42,325 nucleotides of DNA from Chloroflexota bacterium. Lineage in GTDB: Bacteria > Chloroflexota > Anaerolineae > UBA4142. Numbering within the stretch: position 1 is the stretch's first letter; each line of letters opens with the position of its first letter. The notes below the pieces were generated by a model, which ran no database searches, was not told the origin of the DNA, and saw only the letters and a program-made list of their open reading frames with translations. The stretch covers positions 1 through 42,325 of the forward strand of contig JACQYF010000042.1 in NCBI GenBank assembly GCA_016208315.1, written 5' to 3'. Both the position numbers and the translations under genes were made by a program. Positions 7,905 to 14,083 of the stretch are shown one piece after another.

Positions 7905-10166
7905 TCATTGACACGCGCTTAGCACAAAGGACGCCTGGTTCGAAATCATGGTGTTGGGCTGCAAAATCCGTAAGATGTCGCCGTAGGTGCCAGGCGTATT
8001 CAACGTCCATTGGTCCAGTACGGAGTTGGTTCCCGGAGGGGCCGAGAAGGGACCCACAATGCCGCCGCCCGCGCGCTCCCACTGGAAGACGACGGTGGTC
8101 GGCGCGGTGGTCGTGAATGTCCCGGAAAAATTCACCGTGATCGGACATGTTCCGGTGTACGGACTCGTGGGGCTTAGGCGAATCACACTGGCGCCGGTGA
8201 CCAAGACGGTGGGTGTCGCCGTCGGCGTATTCGTCGCCGTCGCGGTCGGCGTATTCGTCGGCACGCTGGTCGCGGTCGGCGTGCTCGTCGCGGTGTTGGT
8301 GGCCGTGGGCGTTGCGGTGCTCGTCGGCGTCGGCGTCGGTCCGACGATGGTGCGCGTCAGTTCGTTGTTGGTGGTGTTCGACTCCGGGACCTCGGCTTGC
8401 GAGTTCAAGCGTACCGTAACGACGTGAGTACCCAGCAGTACGTAGTTGGGCACAAAGAGCGAAACATCCTGCCCGGCCGGCAGCGACGACACGCGCCGGT
8501 TCGAGTCAATCGGAATGCCGTCCACGAACACCTGGATGAGGAACATCTGAGTTACGGGCCCCGTGCCCGTATTGCGAATCGTATAGGTTACCTGACCTGC
8601 CGGAGTGACCGAGACGTCGAGCACGATCAAATCGGGCAATGCTTCGACCGTAATCGTGATGGCCCGGTCCGTCGTGCCGCTGGCATTGTTGGCGATCAAA
8701 TGATATGTCGTCGTCGTGGTCGGCGACACGAGCCGCGTGCCCGTTGGGTCCACTTTGTCCTGGTTGAGGAAGACAATATCCGCGCCGGTGACCGCCCAAG
8801 TCAACAGCACGGGAGTACCTGCTTTGACCGACGTCTGATTGGCGGAAAACGCGTTGATGACAGGCGCCGCGAGCGGCGTGATGCTCGGCGTGGGCGTGGG
8901 CGTAAATGAGGGGCCGGCGGTTGGAATCGGGGCTGGAGTCAGCGTCGGCGTCGGCGTCAGCGTGGCCGTCGCTTCGGGCGAAGGCAGCGTCGCAAATTGC
9001 CAAGCGCGTGACGTGCGGTTGCCGGAAGTATCGCGCAACTCGAGCAAGGCCACATGCGTACCCGGCTCGAGATCGGCGGGATAGGTGAGACTCGCATCCG
9101 TGATGAGCGTTTGCGCCGTGACCTCGCGGCCATCGAGGATGAGGCGAACGGACTTGGGGTCCACGGCGCGGTCGTCCTGGTAGGCCGCCGTGATGATGAC
9201 GTGCGTGAGGGTCGCGGACGATGTCGGCGGAACATTGGCTTTGTCGGGCGGATCAATGCGCGTAATGGCCGGCGGCGTGCTGTCCCGAATGAGGAAAAAG
9301 CCGACGCACGCGGCCAGCGCGGTGATGACGAGCGCGATCACCAGCGCAGTGATGATGACGGGCACGCTGCAACCTTCGGGCAGAAGGGATGGAGCGGGAG
9401 GGGGAGGCAGCGCTTCCACCGGCGGGAGCTCTTCCTCCATCGTCTCGGTTTCTTCGGCGATAATGATCGGCGTGCCTTCTTGGGGCGGGGGCGGCATGCG
9501 CATGGCCGAAAGAATTTTGGCGCGCACGGCTGCCGCAAGCGAATCGGGCAGCACGACGACGGGCAGATAGCCAAAGAGCGAGACGCCGTTGGTGAGCCGG
9601 CGGTGGACGCCCCAGATTCGTTCGGGATCAACCTGCGCCGAGAGCGGACGGCCCTGCTGGCGCGCCTGCACATCGAATTGAAAGTTGAACGAGCGCCGCG
9701 CTTCCTCGACCAGACGCGGCATATCGGTCCGCGCGACATTCAGGGCGCGCGCTTTTTCCGTGGGGGACAGCCCGTGCAGTTCTTCGACGACGAGGACCGC
9801 GCGATGAAAGGCCGGCATCGCGCGCGCCGCGCGCCAAATATCGCCCGGCAAACCGGAGACCACGGGTTCGTCGGAGGGGGGCAGAGCTTCGAGCCAATTC
9901 TTTTGGCGGAGATAGGCGAGGGAAACCTCGCGGGCCAGCCCGTACAGCCAGCCGCGGACCGACTCGTGCTCGCCTAATCCCGCGAGCGCGGCGGGCACGC
10001 GCGTAAAGACTTGTTCGAGCAGACGCGCGGCCTGGTCGCGGTCGCCGATCAGCAGGTAAATGAACTCGTACAGTTGGGGGCTGTAGCGATCGAACAGGAT
10101 GCCGAGCGCATCCCGGCGGCCAGATTGAATTTCGGCAATGAGTTCGTGATCGGATGGGCCTGCCAC
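7905..10166 (-). CDS. Membrane-anchored sigma-70-like (ECF-type) protein fused to Ig-like and CARDB-like domains
   Basis: A 753-residue fusion. Residues about 5-90 match sigma region 2 (ELIAEIQSGRRDALGILFDR, then a WLYGLAREVSLAYLRQK segment). About 110-160 match region 4 (AMPAFHRAVLVVEELHGLSP). A Pro/Glu-rich linker leads to one transmembrane helix (about 268-293, VIITALVIALVITALAACVG). The outer part has a structured domain starting TPPAITRIDPPDKANVP, a Thr/Pro linker, a second Ig-like domain, a CARDB-like domain (about 509-605, LPDLIVLDVSVTPAGQVTYT), a second Thr/Pro linker and a final beta-rich domain. Start GTG at 10166 has GGAGG 6 bases upstream. ECF sigma factors direct RNA polymerase to stress or envelope genes; here the DNA-binding half would be tied to the membrane until released. 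Region 4 is divergent, so it may have lost sigma activity. Confidence 0.85.
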   Translation of the reverse strand: MAGPSDHELIAEIQSGRRDALGILFDRYSPQLYEFIYLLIGDRDQAARLLEQVFTRVPAALAGLGEHESVRGWLYGLAREVSLAYLRQKNWLEALPPSDEPVVSGLPGDIWRAARAMPAFHRAVLVVEELHGLSPTEKARALNVARTDMPRLVEEARRSFNFQFDVQARQQGRPLSAQVDPERIWGVHRRLTNGVSLFGYLPVVVLPDSLAAAVRAKILSAMRMPPPPQEGTPIIIAEETETMEEELPPVEALPPPPAPSLLPEGCSVPVIITALVIALVITALAACVGFFLIRDSTPPAITRIDPPDKANVPPTSSATLTHVIITAAYQDDRAVDPKSVRLILDGREVTAQTLITDASLTYPADLEPGTHVALLELRDTSGNRTSRAWQFATLPSPEATATLTPTPTLTPAPIPTAGPSFTPTPTPSITPLAAPVINAFSANQTSVKAGTPVLLTWAVTGADIVFLNQDKVDPTGTRLVSPTTTTTYHLIANNASGTTDRAITITVEALPDLIVLDVSVTPAGQVTYTIRNTGTGPVTQMFLIQVFVDGIPIDSNRRVSSLPAGQDVSLFVPNYVLLGTHVVTVRLNSQAEVPESNTTNNELTRTIVGPTPTPTSTATPTATNTATSTPTATSVPTNTPTATATNTPTATPTVLVTGASVIRLSPTSPYTGTCPITVNFSGTFTTTAPTTVVFQWERAGGGIVGPFSAPPGTNSVLDQWTLNTPGTYGDILRILQPNTMISNQASFVLSACQ

Positions 10167-10180
10167 GGCGAACCTCCAAG

Positions 10181-10220
10181 GTCAGTCAACAGTCAACAGT
10201 CAACAGTCAACAGTGAACAG
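10181..10220. repeat. Heptamer tandem repeat GTCAACA
   Basis: Four to five copies of a 7-bp unit (GTCAACA) fill the gap between two minus-strand genes. Read on the minus strand each unit gives TTGACTG, resembling a -35 hexamer, but no -10 element at correct spacing is visible. It is typical of the short tandem spacers elsewhere in this window. Confidence 0.8.
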
Positions 10221-10229
10221 TCCCCAATG

Positions 10230-11231
10230 TTATTCGGCAGTCGGCGCCTGGACCTGTGTCCGGCTGATCTGCGTTAGTGAGACGCCCGCGCGCCAGGCGT
10301 AATACAGACCGAGCAGCGTGACCGGCAGATAGAGCGCCGCGTGCAGGACGAGGGTGTAACTCGTCGCCAGGTTTTGATCCACGCCAAAGCGCGTCAGCAC
10401 GTAAACGATCGGCGCATCGAAAACGCCGACGTAACCGGGCGTGCTTGGCGCGATCGTCACCAGGTTGGCTAACGCGGCGGCGAGCAAATAGACGGCGAAC
10501 GGTAAGGCGATGTTAAAGCCCAACGCGATCAGCGCGTACATGCCCGTTTCGCACAGCCAGGCGAGGATCGAGAGCGCGTAGGTGGCGAACGAGTCCACCG
10601 GACTGCGCAGCGCGCCCAGCCCAGCGAGGACCGAGCTCGTGAGCAGGGTCGCGCGCGTCCTGAGCGGTTCGGACGGAAGGCGGCGGAGGAAAAAATCCGC
10701 TAGCCGGGCCACGCGGCCGGGCATGCCGGCCAGAACGGCCAGCGCGGCAATCGCCGCGATGAATAACGCGCCGACAAGGCGCAGCCGGCCGGCCAACTCC
10801 TCGTCTCCCAGCGGGATAAAAAAAGTTGCGCCGACGATAAAGGTCAGCATCGTCAACCCGTCAAAAACGCGCTCGACGACGATCGTCACCAGAGTTGCCG
10901 TCTTGCTCACATTTTCCTGCTGGCCGAGGACGTACGCGCGCACCAGTTCGCCCATCCGCGCGGGGAGAATATCGTTAGCCATATATCCAATGACGACCGT
11001 CCGAAAAAGCGCCGGTGTGCCGATCGGCTTGATCGAGCGCAGCAAAAAATGCCAGCGAAAGGCGCGGATGCCGACGCCCACAAAATAGAGCGCGAGCGCG
11101 GGAAGAAGATACCCGTACTGGGCCTGGCGTAAGGAATCTAAAATCTTGGCCGGATCGGTTTGGTAAAAAACAAAAACGAGTAACACCAGACTGACGACCA
11201 ATCCCAACCAGAAACGTTTTTGTTTGAGCAT
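10230..11231 (-). CDS. YbhN/AglD-like membrane protein (lysylphosphatidylglycerol synthase TM family, UPF0104)
   Basis: A polytopic inner-membrane protein of 333 residues with about eight hydrophobic helices. Family features seen are FRWHFLLRSI after the second helix, GYMANDILPARMGELVRAYVLG, the VVERVFDGLTM segment and APSTPGYVGVFDAPIV near the end. Relatives are flippase-like proteins of the LPG synthase/AglD group, often linked to lipid or glycan transfer. ATG at 11231 (LKQKRFW) is preferred to 11258 because a TATGAT -10-like box (11247-11252) lies just upstream and would leave the longer start untranscribed; the ribosome site is weak. The sigma-fusion gene follows on the same strand after a heptamer repeat, so both may be co-transcribed. 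Confidence 0.85.
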   Translation of the reverse strand: MLKQKRFWLGLVVSLVLLVFVFYQTDPAKILDSLRQAQYGYLLPALALYFVGVGIRAFRWHFLLRSIKPIGTPALFRTVVIGYMANDILPARMGELVRAYVLGQQENVSKTATLVTIVVERVFDGLTMLTFIVGATFFIPLGDEELAGRLRLVGALFIAAIAALAVLAGMPGRVARLADFFLRRLPSEPLRTRATLLTSSVLAGLGALRSPVDSFATYALSILAWLCETGMYALIALGFNIALPFAVYLLAAALANLVTIAPSTPGYVGVFDAPIVYVLTRFGVDQNLATSYTLVLHAALYLPVTLLGLYYAWRAGVSLTQISRTQVQAPTAE

Positions 11232-11261
11232 ATTTTCCCAAGCGCAATCATAACACACATC

Positions 11262-11309
11262 TCTGAAAAATAAAAGAGGCGAGACACCTTGTGACTGAGG
11301 TCTCTCGCC
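11262..11309 (-). terminator. Intrinsic terminator after the SWIM gene
   Basis: On the minus strand GGCGAGA-G-ACC pairs with GGT-G-TCTCGCC across a 10-base loop and is followed by TCTTTTATTTTT. This is a classic Rho-independent terminator, about 60 bases beyond the SWIM gene stop and just upstream of the YbhN-like gene's own -10-like box. Confidence 0.8.
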
Positions 11310-11329
11310 CCTGATTGAGTCGTCGTAAC

Positions 11330-11360
11330 ACGTATTACGTACTACGTATTACGTAATAAC
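11330..11360. repeat. TACGTATTACG-type short repeat
   Basis: CGTATTACGTACTACGTATT and the following ACGTAATA form overlapping palindromes. It sits between the SWIM gene stop (11371) and its terminator. Confidence 0.7.
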
Positions 11361-11370
11361 CGTTATTCAG

Positions 11371-11637
11371 TTACCTGCCCGCGGTGGCGAGCGCCGGCTC
11401 GGCGAGCGGTGGGAGTTTGCTGCCGAGCACGCGTTCCATCGTCATGGTGTGTTGACACAAGCCATGGGTCAAAAAGTAATGACATCCGCACGACCAATGT
11501 CCCTCGTCAAAAGAGACGATCCAGGTGTTGTTGTCGCCTTCGATCTTGACGCGGAACTGCTGAAAGACAACGCGGCGGTCCGCTTCGGCGGCGTACCGTT
11601 TTGCCTTTTCGATTTTGCCGATCATGCTGGAGTCCAT
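11371..11637 (-). CDS. Small SWIM zinc-finger protein
   Basis: An 88-residue protein. The SWIM signature CxCx(n)CxH is complete in WSCGCHYFLTHGLCQHTM (about 48-65), so it should bind one zinc ion. Upstream is a short beta-rich region with FRVKIEGDNNTWIVSFD. SWIM fingers mediate DNA or protein contacts in transposases, SWI2/SNF2 proteins and many stand-alone small proteins. ATG at 11637 follows AGGAGG by 6 bases; a TTG one codon earlier is possible but needless. The gene has its own promoter (11809-11836), a leader of about 165 bases with a terminator, and its own downstream terminator, so it is a single-gene unit under likely attenuation control. Function unknown. Confidence 0.9.
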   Translation of the reverse strand: MDSSMIGKIEKAKRYAAEADRRVVFQQFRVKIEGDNNTWIVSFDEGHWSCGCHYFLTHGLCQHTMTMERVLGSKLPPLAEPALATAGR

Positions 11638-11802
11638 CAAACCCTCCTAATTAAGATTTGTCTCACCGTAGTGAGTTCAAAAAACAAAGCACCAGACGCG
11701 GCGCGCGTCTAGTGCTTGACGATTCCACCCATATGATCCGCCCGTTCAGCTCGGGCCGCTACTCCACTCATGGCCGTGCTATTCTCCTTCGACCATCATT
11801 AC
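11638..11802 (-). promoter_or_regulatory. Structured 5' leader of the SWIM gene, candidate attenuator/riboregulator
   Basis: From the predicted transcription start near 11802 to the SWIM start codon lie about 165 untranslated bases. The first ~80 contain possible pairings (ATGAT near the 5' end with ATCAT about 60 bases on; GCCC-9nt-GGGC hairpin) and the segment ATGGGTGGAATCG. Then comes an intrinsic terminator (11681-11718), then an unstructured stretch with AGGAGG. A terminator inside a leader indicates premature termination control. I cannot assign it to a known riboswitch class; GGGTGGAA recalls the T-box core but the rest of that core is missing. Confidence 0.55.
11681..11718 (-). terminator. 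Leader terminator upstream of the SWIM gene
   Basis: Minus-strand RNA AGCACUAGACGCG and CGCGUCUGGUGCU pair over 13 positions, including one U-G wobble that would be a mismatch on the other strand, followed by UUGUUUUUU. This makes the minus strand the functional one. It lies between the promoter and the start codon of the SWIM gene. Confidence 0.8.
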
Positions 11803-11808
11803 GGCTTT

Positions 11809-11836
11809 AGTATATCCCATTTTGGGGAAAAGTCAA
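11809..11836 (-). promoter_or_regulatory. Sigma-70-type promoter for the SWIM gene leader
   Basis: TTGACT (11831-11836) and TATACT (11809-11814) are separated by 16 bases on the minus strand. The predicted start is near 11802. Confidence 0.75.
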
Positions 11837-11871
11837 TGACGCGCGATATAAAAAACTTGCAAGAAAACCTG

Positions 11872-11902
11872 TTGCGCTGGCCTGCGGAAATTATGGTATA
11901 CT
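11872..11902 (+). promoter_or_regulatory. Extended -10 promoter for the 258-residue unknown gene
   Basis: TGGTATACT gives an extended -10 (TATACT at 11897-11902) with a weak TTGCGC 19 bases upstream. The start would be near 11909, 23 bases before ATG 11932. It points away from the SWIM promoter, so the two form a divergent pair about 60 bases apart. Confidence 0.65.
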
Positions 11903-11931
11903 GCCGCCAAAGTCGGAATACGGGAGACCCT

Positions 11932-12708
11932 ATGGACGCGCAACTCGCAAATATTCTGGCCGGCGGGCTGATCGCCGCGCTGACCAGCATTGTAACCCTG
12001 CTCATCCAACGTTTCTTTGAAACGCAGCGCCGCCGCGAAGAGTGGGCGCATGAACGACAAAAGGCGTTGGACGACGAAGAGCGCGCGCGGCGCAAGCAGG
12101 CCGAGCAAAAAGAAACGGCGCAACAAGATACCTTTCAGCGGTATCGCTATCCCCTCTTTCGCGCGGCATACGACCTGCAAAGCCGGCTGTACAATCTCAT
12201 GTCTACCGGCCGCCGCCTGTTAGATCCCGATCATCCCGGACGGAGCTATATGGTGGACAGCACCGTCTATCTGATCGGCCAGTATTTCTGTTGGCTGGAG
12301 ATCGTGCGGCATCAGGGCGGACATTTCCGATTTGAAAAACCGGAACAGACCGAAACCTTTAATCGCATCGCCGAGCAGATCGAAAGCGAGTTCAGCACTC
12401 GGGACAACAATAATCCGCTCTGCGTCTATCGTCTCCAGCAGCGCGAACTGGGCGAGATGCTGATTGTGGACGGTCCACAAGGCGAGGTGTGCGTCAGCTA
12501 CAGCGGGTTCAGCGCCTTGCTCAATGATCCAGTCAAATCCAAAGGGACCTTGGGTAACCTCCGTCAAGAGATAGGTTCCGTCTCCAATCTTGACGCGCAG
12601 TGCGAATTTGTGAAACGGGTCCAGCATCTTTTGATTGACCTGCTGGACTTGCTCGATCCGCCCGGCCCCGCTCAGCTCTATCCGGACCTGCGCGGCAAAC
12701 TGTCCTAA
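11932..12708 (+). CDS. Unknown membrane-anchored protein with coiled coil
   Basis: A 258-residue protein I cannot assign. One N-terminal membrane helix (about 7-28, ILAGGLIAALTSIVTLLIQ) is followed by a highly charged coiled coil rich in Arg, Glu and Lys (about 28-68) and a soluble domain (about 70-255) that contains FQRYRYPLFRAAYDLQSRLY, a YFCWLEIVR segment and a leucine-rich end. The start ATG 11932 is chosen because GGGAG lies 6 bases upstream and the predicted promoter ends just before it; the open frame further upstream has no similarity and crosses the promoter. Topology suggests a cytoplasmic C-terminal domain. It is the only plus-strand gene between 1 and 22.8 kb, converging with the LLM oxidoreductase gene at a strong palindrome. 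Confidence 0.82.
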   Translation: MDAQLANILAGGLIAALTSIVTLLIQRFFETQRRREEWAHERQKALDDEERARRKQAEQKETAQQDTFQRYRYPLFRAAYDLQSRLYNLMSTGRRLLDPDHPGRSYMVDSTVYLIGQYFCWLEIVRHQGGHFRFEKPEQTETFNRIAEQIESEFSTRDNNNPLCVYRLQQRELGEMLIVDGPQGEVCVSYSGFSALLNDPVKSKGTLGNLRQEIGSVSNLDAQCEFVKRVQHLLIDLLDLLDPPGPAQLYPDLRGKLS

Positions 12709-12710
12709 AG

Positions 12711-12743
12711 ATGTGCGCCGCACTTTCAAAGTGCGGCGCACAT
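12711..12743. terminator. 33-bp palindromic hairpin between convergent genes
   Basis: ATGTGCGCCGCACTTT pairs perfectly with AAAGTGCGGCGCACAT around one C. It lies 3 bases after the stop of the plus-strand gene and 3 bases after the stop of the minus-strand LLM gene, so it can act as a shared 3'-end hairpin. There is no U-tract. It resembles the palindrome at 18766-18800 in design (GC-rich arms around a TTCAAAG-type centre), so it is probably one of a repeat family. Confidence 0.7.
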
Positions 12744-12745
12744 GT

Positions 12746-13738
12746 TCATTTGAACGCTTGCACCAGCGCGCGCCACTTGGGCGCTTCCTCCGGCGTGAAG
12801 GGCGCGTACAACGTGACGCGGTCGAGCAAGCCGGCATAGCGCGCTTGTATGCGCGCGGGCGCCTCTTCCATCGGCGCGACGATGGCCACCGCGTTCAGCA
12901 TTTCGTCGGTGACGAGCGCGGGCATGTCGTCCCAGCGCCCGCGCGCGGCGAGCGCGCTCAGCTTTTCGCCGGTCTCGCCCCAGCCGTGTACTTCAAGCAC
13001 CGTGCGATAAGTTGGCGTGGACGCATAGAACGAAATCTGTGCGCGCACGGCTTCGCGCTCCGCCTCGTCCGTCGCCACAAAGACCGCGCTGGAAAGTTGG
13101 CAGTCGGCCCGGACGCGGTTTGCCGCTTGAGCGCCGCGGGCGATGTTGGGCAAGACAATCTCGCGGATGTACTGCGCCGTGTGAAACGGGTGAACGTGAA
13201 AGCCCTGGCACACTTCGCCCGCCACGCGGCAGAGGTGCTCGTTGACGCCCGCGATGTAGATGGGAATGGTGGGATAGTCAATCGGGCCGGGGTTGAAAAA
13301 CGGCGTCATCAACGTGATCTTGTAAAACTCGCCGCGGAAATTCACCTTGCCGTCGCCCTGCCACGAATCCCAAACCGCGCGCATGGCGAGAATCATCTCG
13401 CGCAATTTCGGCGCGGGCGACTCCCACGTCATCGCGAAACGCCGTTCGATGTGCGCCTTGACCTGCGTGCCCAGCCCGAGAATGAATCGGCCTTTGGAAG
13501 CGAGCGCGAGGTCCCACGCGATGTGCGCGAGGTTCGTCGGCGAGCGCGCGAACGCGACCGCGATGGATGTGCCCACTTCGATCCGTGAAGTGTGCTCCGC
13601 GGCAATGGCGAGCGGCAAAAACGGCTCGTGCTGTGTCTCGCTGGTCCACAGACAGTCGAAACCAGTCTCTTCCGCGGCCCGCGCGGTGGCGGCCATGTCG
13701 AGCATGTTTGGAACGAGAACGCCCACGTCAATCTTCAT
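12746..13738 (-). CDS. LLM-class (luciferase-like) F420-type oxidoreductase
   Basis: A 330-residue TIM-barrel flavin/F420-dependent oxidoreductase. Family features are GVLVPNM at the N-terminus, the GFDCLWTSETQHEPFLPLA segment, TSRIEVGTSIAVAFARSP, the glycine-rich RFILGLGTQVKAHIERRF, and IPIYIAGVNEHLCRVAGE followed by DGF-like GFHVHPFH. This pattern is that of the F420-dependent branch seen in Actinobacteria and Chloroflexota, though coenzyme choice cannot be proven. Substrate unknown. ATG at 13738 has GGGGAG 6 bases upstream. It lies 9 bases after the DUF4926 gene, in the same transcript from the promoter at 13996-14004. Confidence 0.9.
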   Translation of the reverse strand: MKIDVGVLVPNMLDMAATARAAEETGFDCLWTSETQHEPFLPLAIAAEHTSRIEVGTSIAVAFARSPTNLAHIAWDLALASKGRFILGLGTQVKAHIERRFAMTWESPAPKLREMILAMRAVWDSWQGDGKVNFRGEFYKITLMTPFFNPGPIDYPTIPIYIAGVNEHLCRVAGEVCQGFHVHPFHTAQYIREIVLPNIARGAQAANRVRADCQLSSAVFVATDEAEREAVRAQISFYASTPTYRTVLEVHGWGETGEKLSALAARGRWDDMPALVTDEMLNAVAIVAPMEEAPARIQARYAGLLDRVTLYAPFTPEEAPKWRALVQAFK

Positions 13739-13747
13739 GTTGCTCCC

Positions 13748-13987
13748 CTACGATGCAAATTGATCTTCCAGAACCCGCACGTGCGCAATCTCTCGACGAC
13801 CAATCGGGCGAACTTGCGAAGCAAGCACGGTAACGACGGCCACCGTTTCTCCGTCGAGGGTTACAAATTCGACCTCGTATCCTGTGCCGTTGCGATGAGT
13901 CAAGACGACGGTGCCAATGTCGCCGCGCCTCAAACCGCTCTCCGGCAAATCTTCGGTTAGTATGTCGCTCTCAAGTTCCTGAATCAT
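13748..13987 (-). CDS. DUF4926 family protein
   Basis: A 79-residue protein with the DUF4926 pattern: LTEDLPESGLRRGDIGTVVL, then YEVEFVTLDGETVAVVTV and QVRP. Members are small SH3-like beta barrels of unknown role, often lone or beside toxin-like genes. Here the partner is an LLM oxidoreductase 9 bases downstream. A TGG-TATAAT extended -10 box ends 8 bases before the ATG, so the mRNA should start 2-3 bases from or at the start codon: a leaderless or nearly leaderless transcript. No Shine-Dalgarno sequence is possible there. Confidence 0.85.
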   Translation of the reverse strand: MIQELESDILTEDLPESGLRRGDIGTVVLTHRNGTGYEVEFVTLDGETVAVVTVLASQVRPIGRREIAHVRVLEDQFAS

Positions 13988-13995
13988 TTGCGCGT

Positions 13996-14004
13996 ATTAT
14001 ACCA
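13996..14004 (-). promoter_or_regulatory. Extended -10 promoter for DUF4926-LLM transcript
   Basis: TGGTATAAT on the minus strand is a perfect extended -10 element. No good -35 is seen. The predicted transcription start (13989-13990) nearly coincides with the ATG at 13987. Confidence 0.7.
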
Positions 14005-14046
14005 TCAATGACAGTCCGCTGCTATCTTGACCGCGCCCTGGCTGGC

Positions 14047-14083
14047 TACTGAATACTGTTTACTGAATACTGTTTACTGTTCA
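14047..14083. repeat. Tandem TACTGAATACTGTT repeat
   Basis: Two and a half copies of a 14-bp unit (TACTGAATACTGTT) precede a TTCAC edge. The TGA stop of the Rossmann protein gene (14081-14083) comes from this edge. Confidence 0.75.

Noticed and set aside
11681..11740. T-box leader before the SWIM gene
   Set aside because: GGGTGGAA resembles the T-box core, but the following ACCGCG-type bases, the antiterminator competition with the terminator and a convincing specifier stem are missing, and a SWIM protein is not a usual T-box target.
12220..12837. 205-codon minus-strand frame overlapping the unknown membrane protein gene
   Set aside because: It is antisense to a gene with promoter and ribosome site, crosses the 12711-12743 palindrome and overlaps the end of the LLM gene; no domain is visible.
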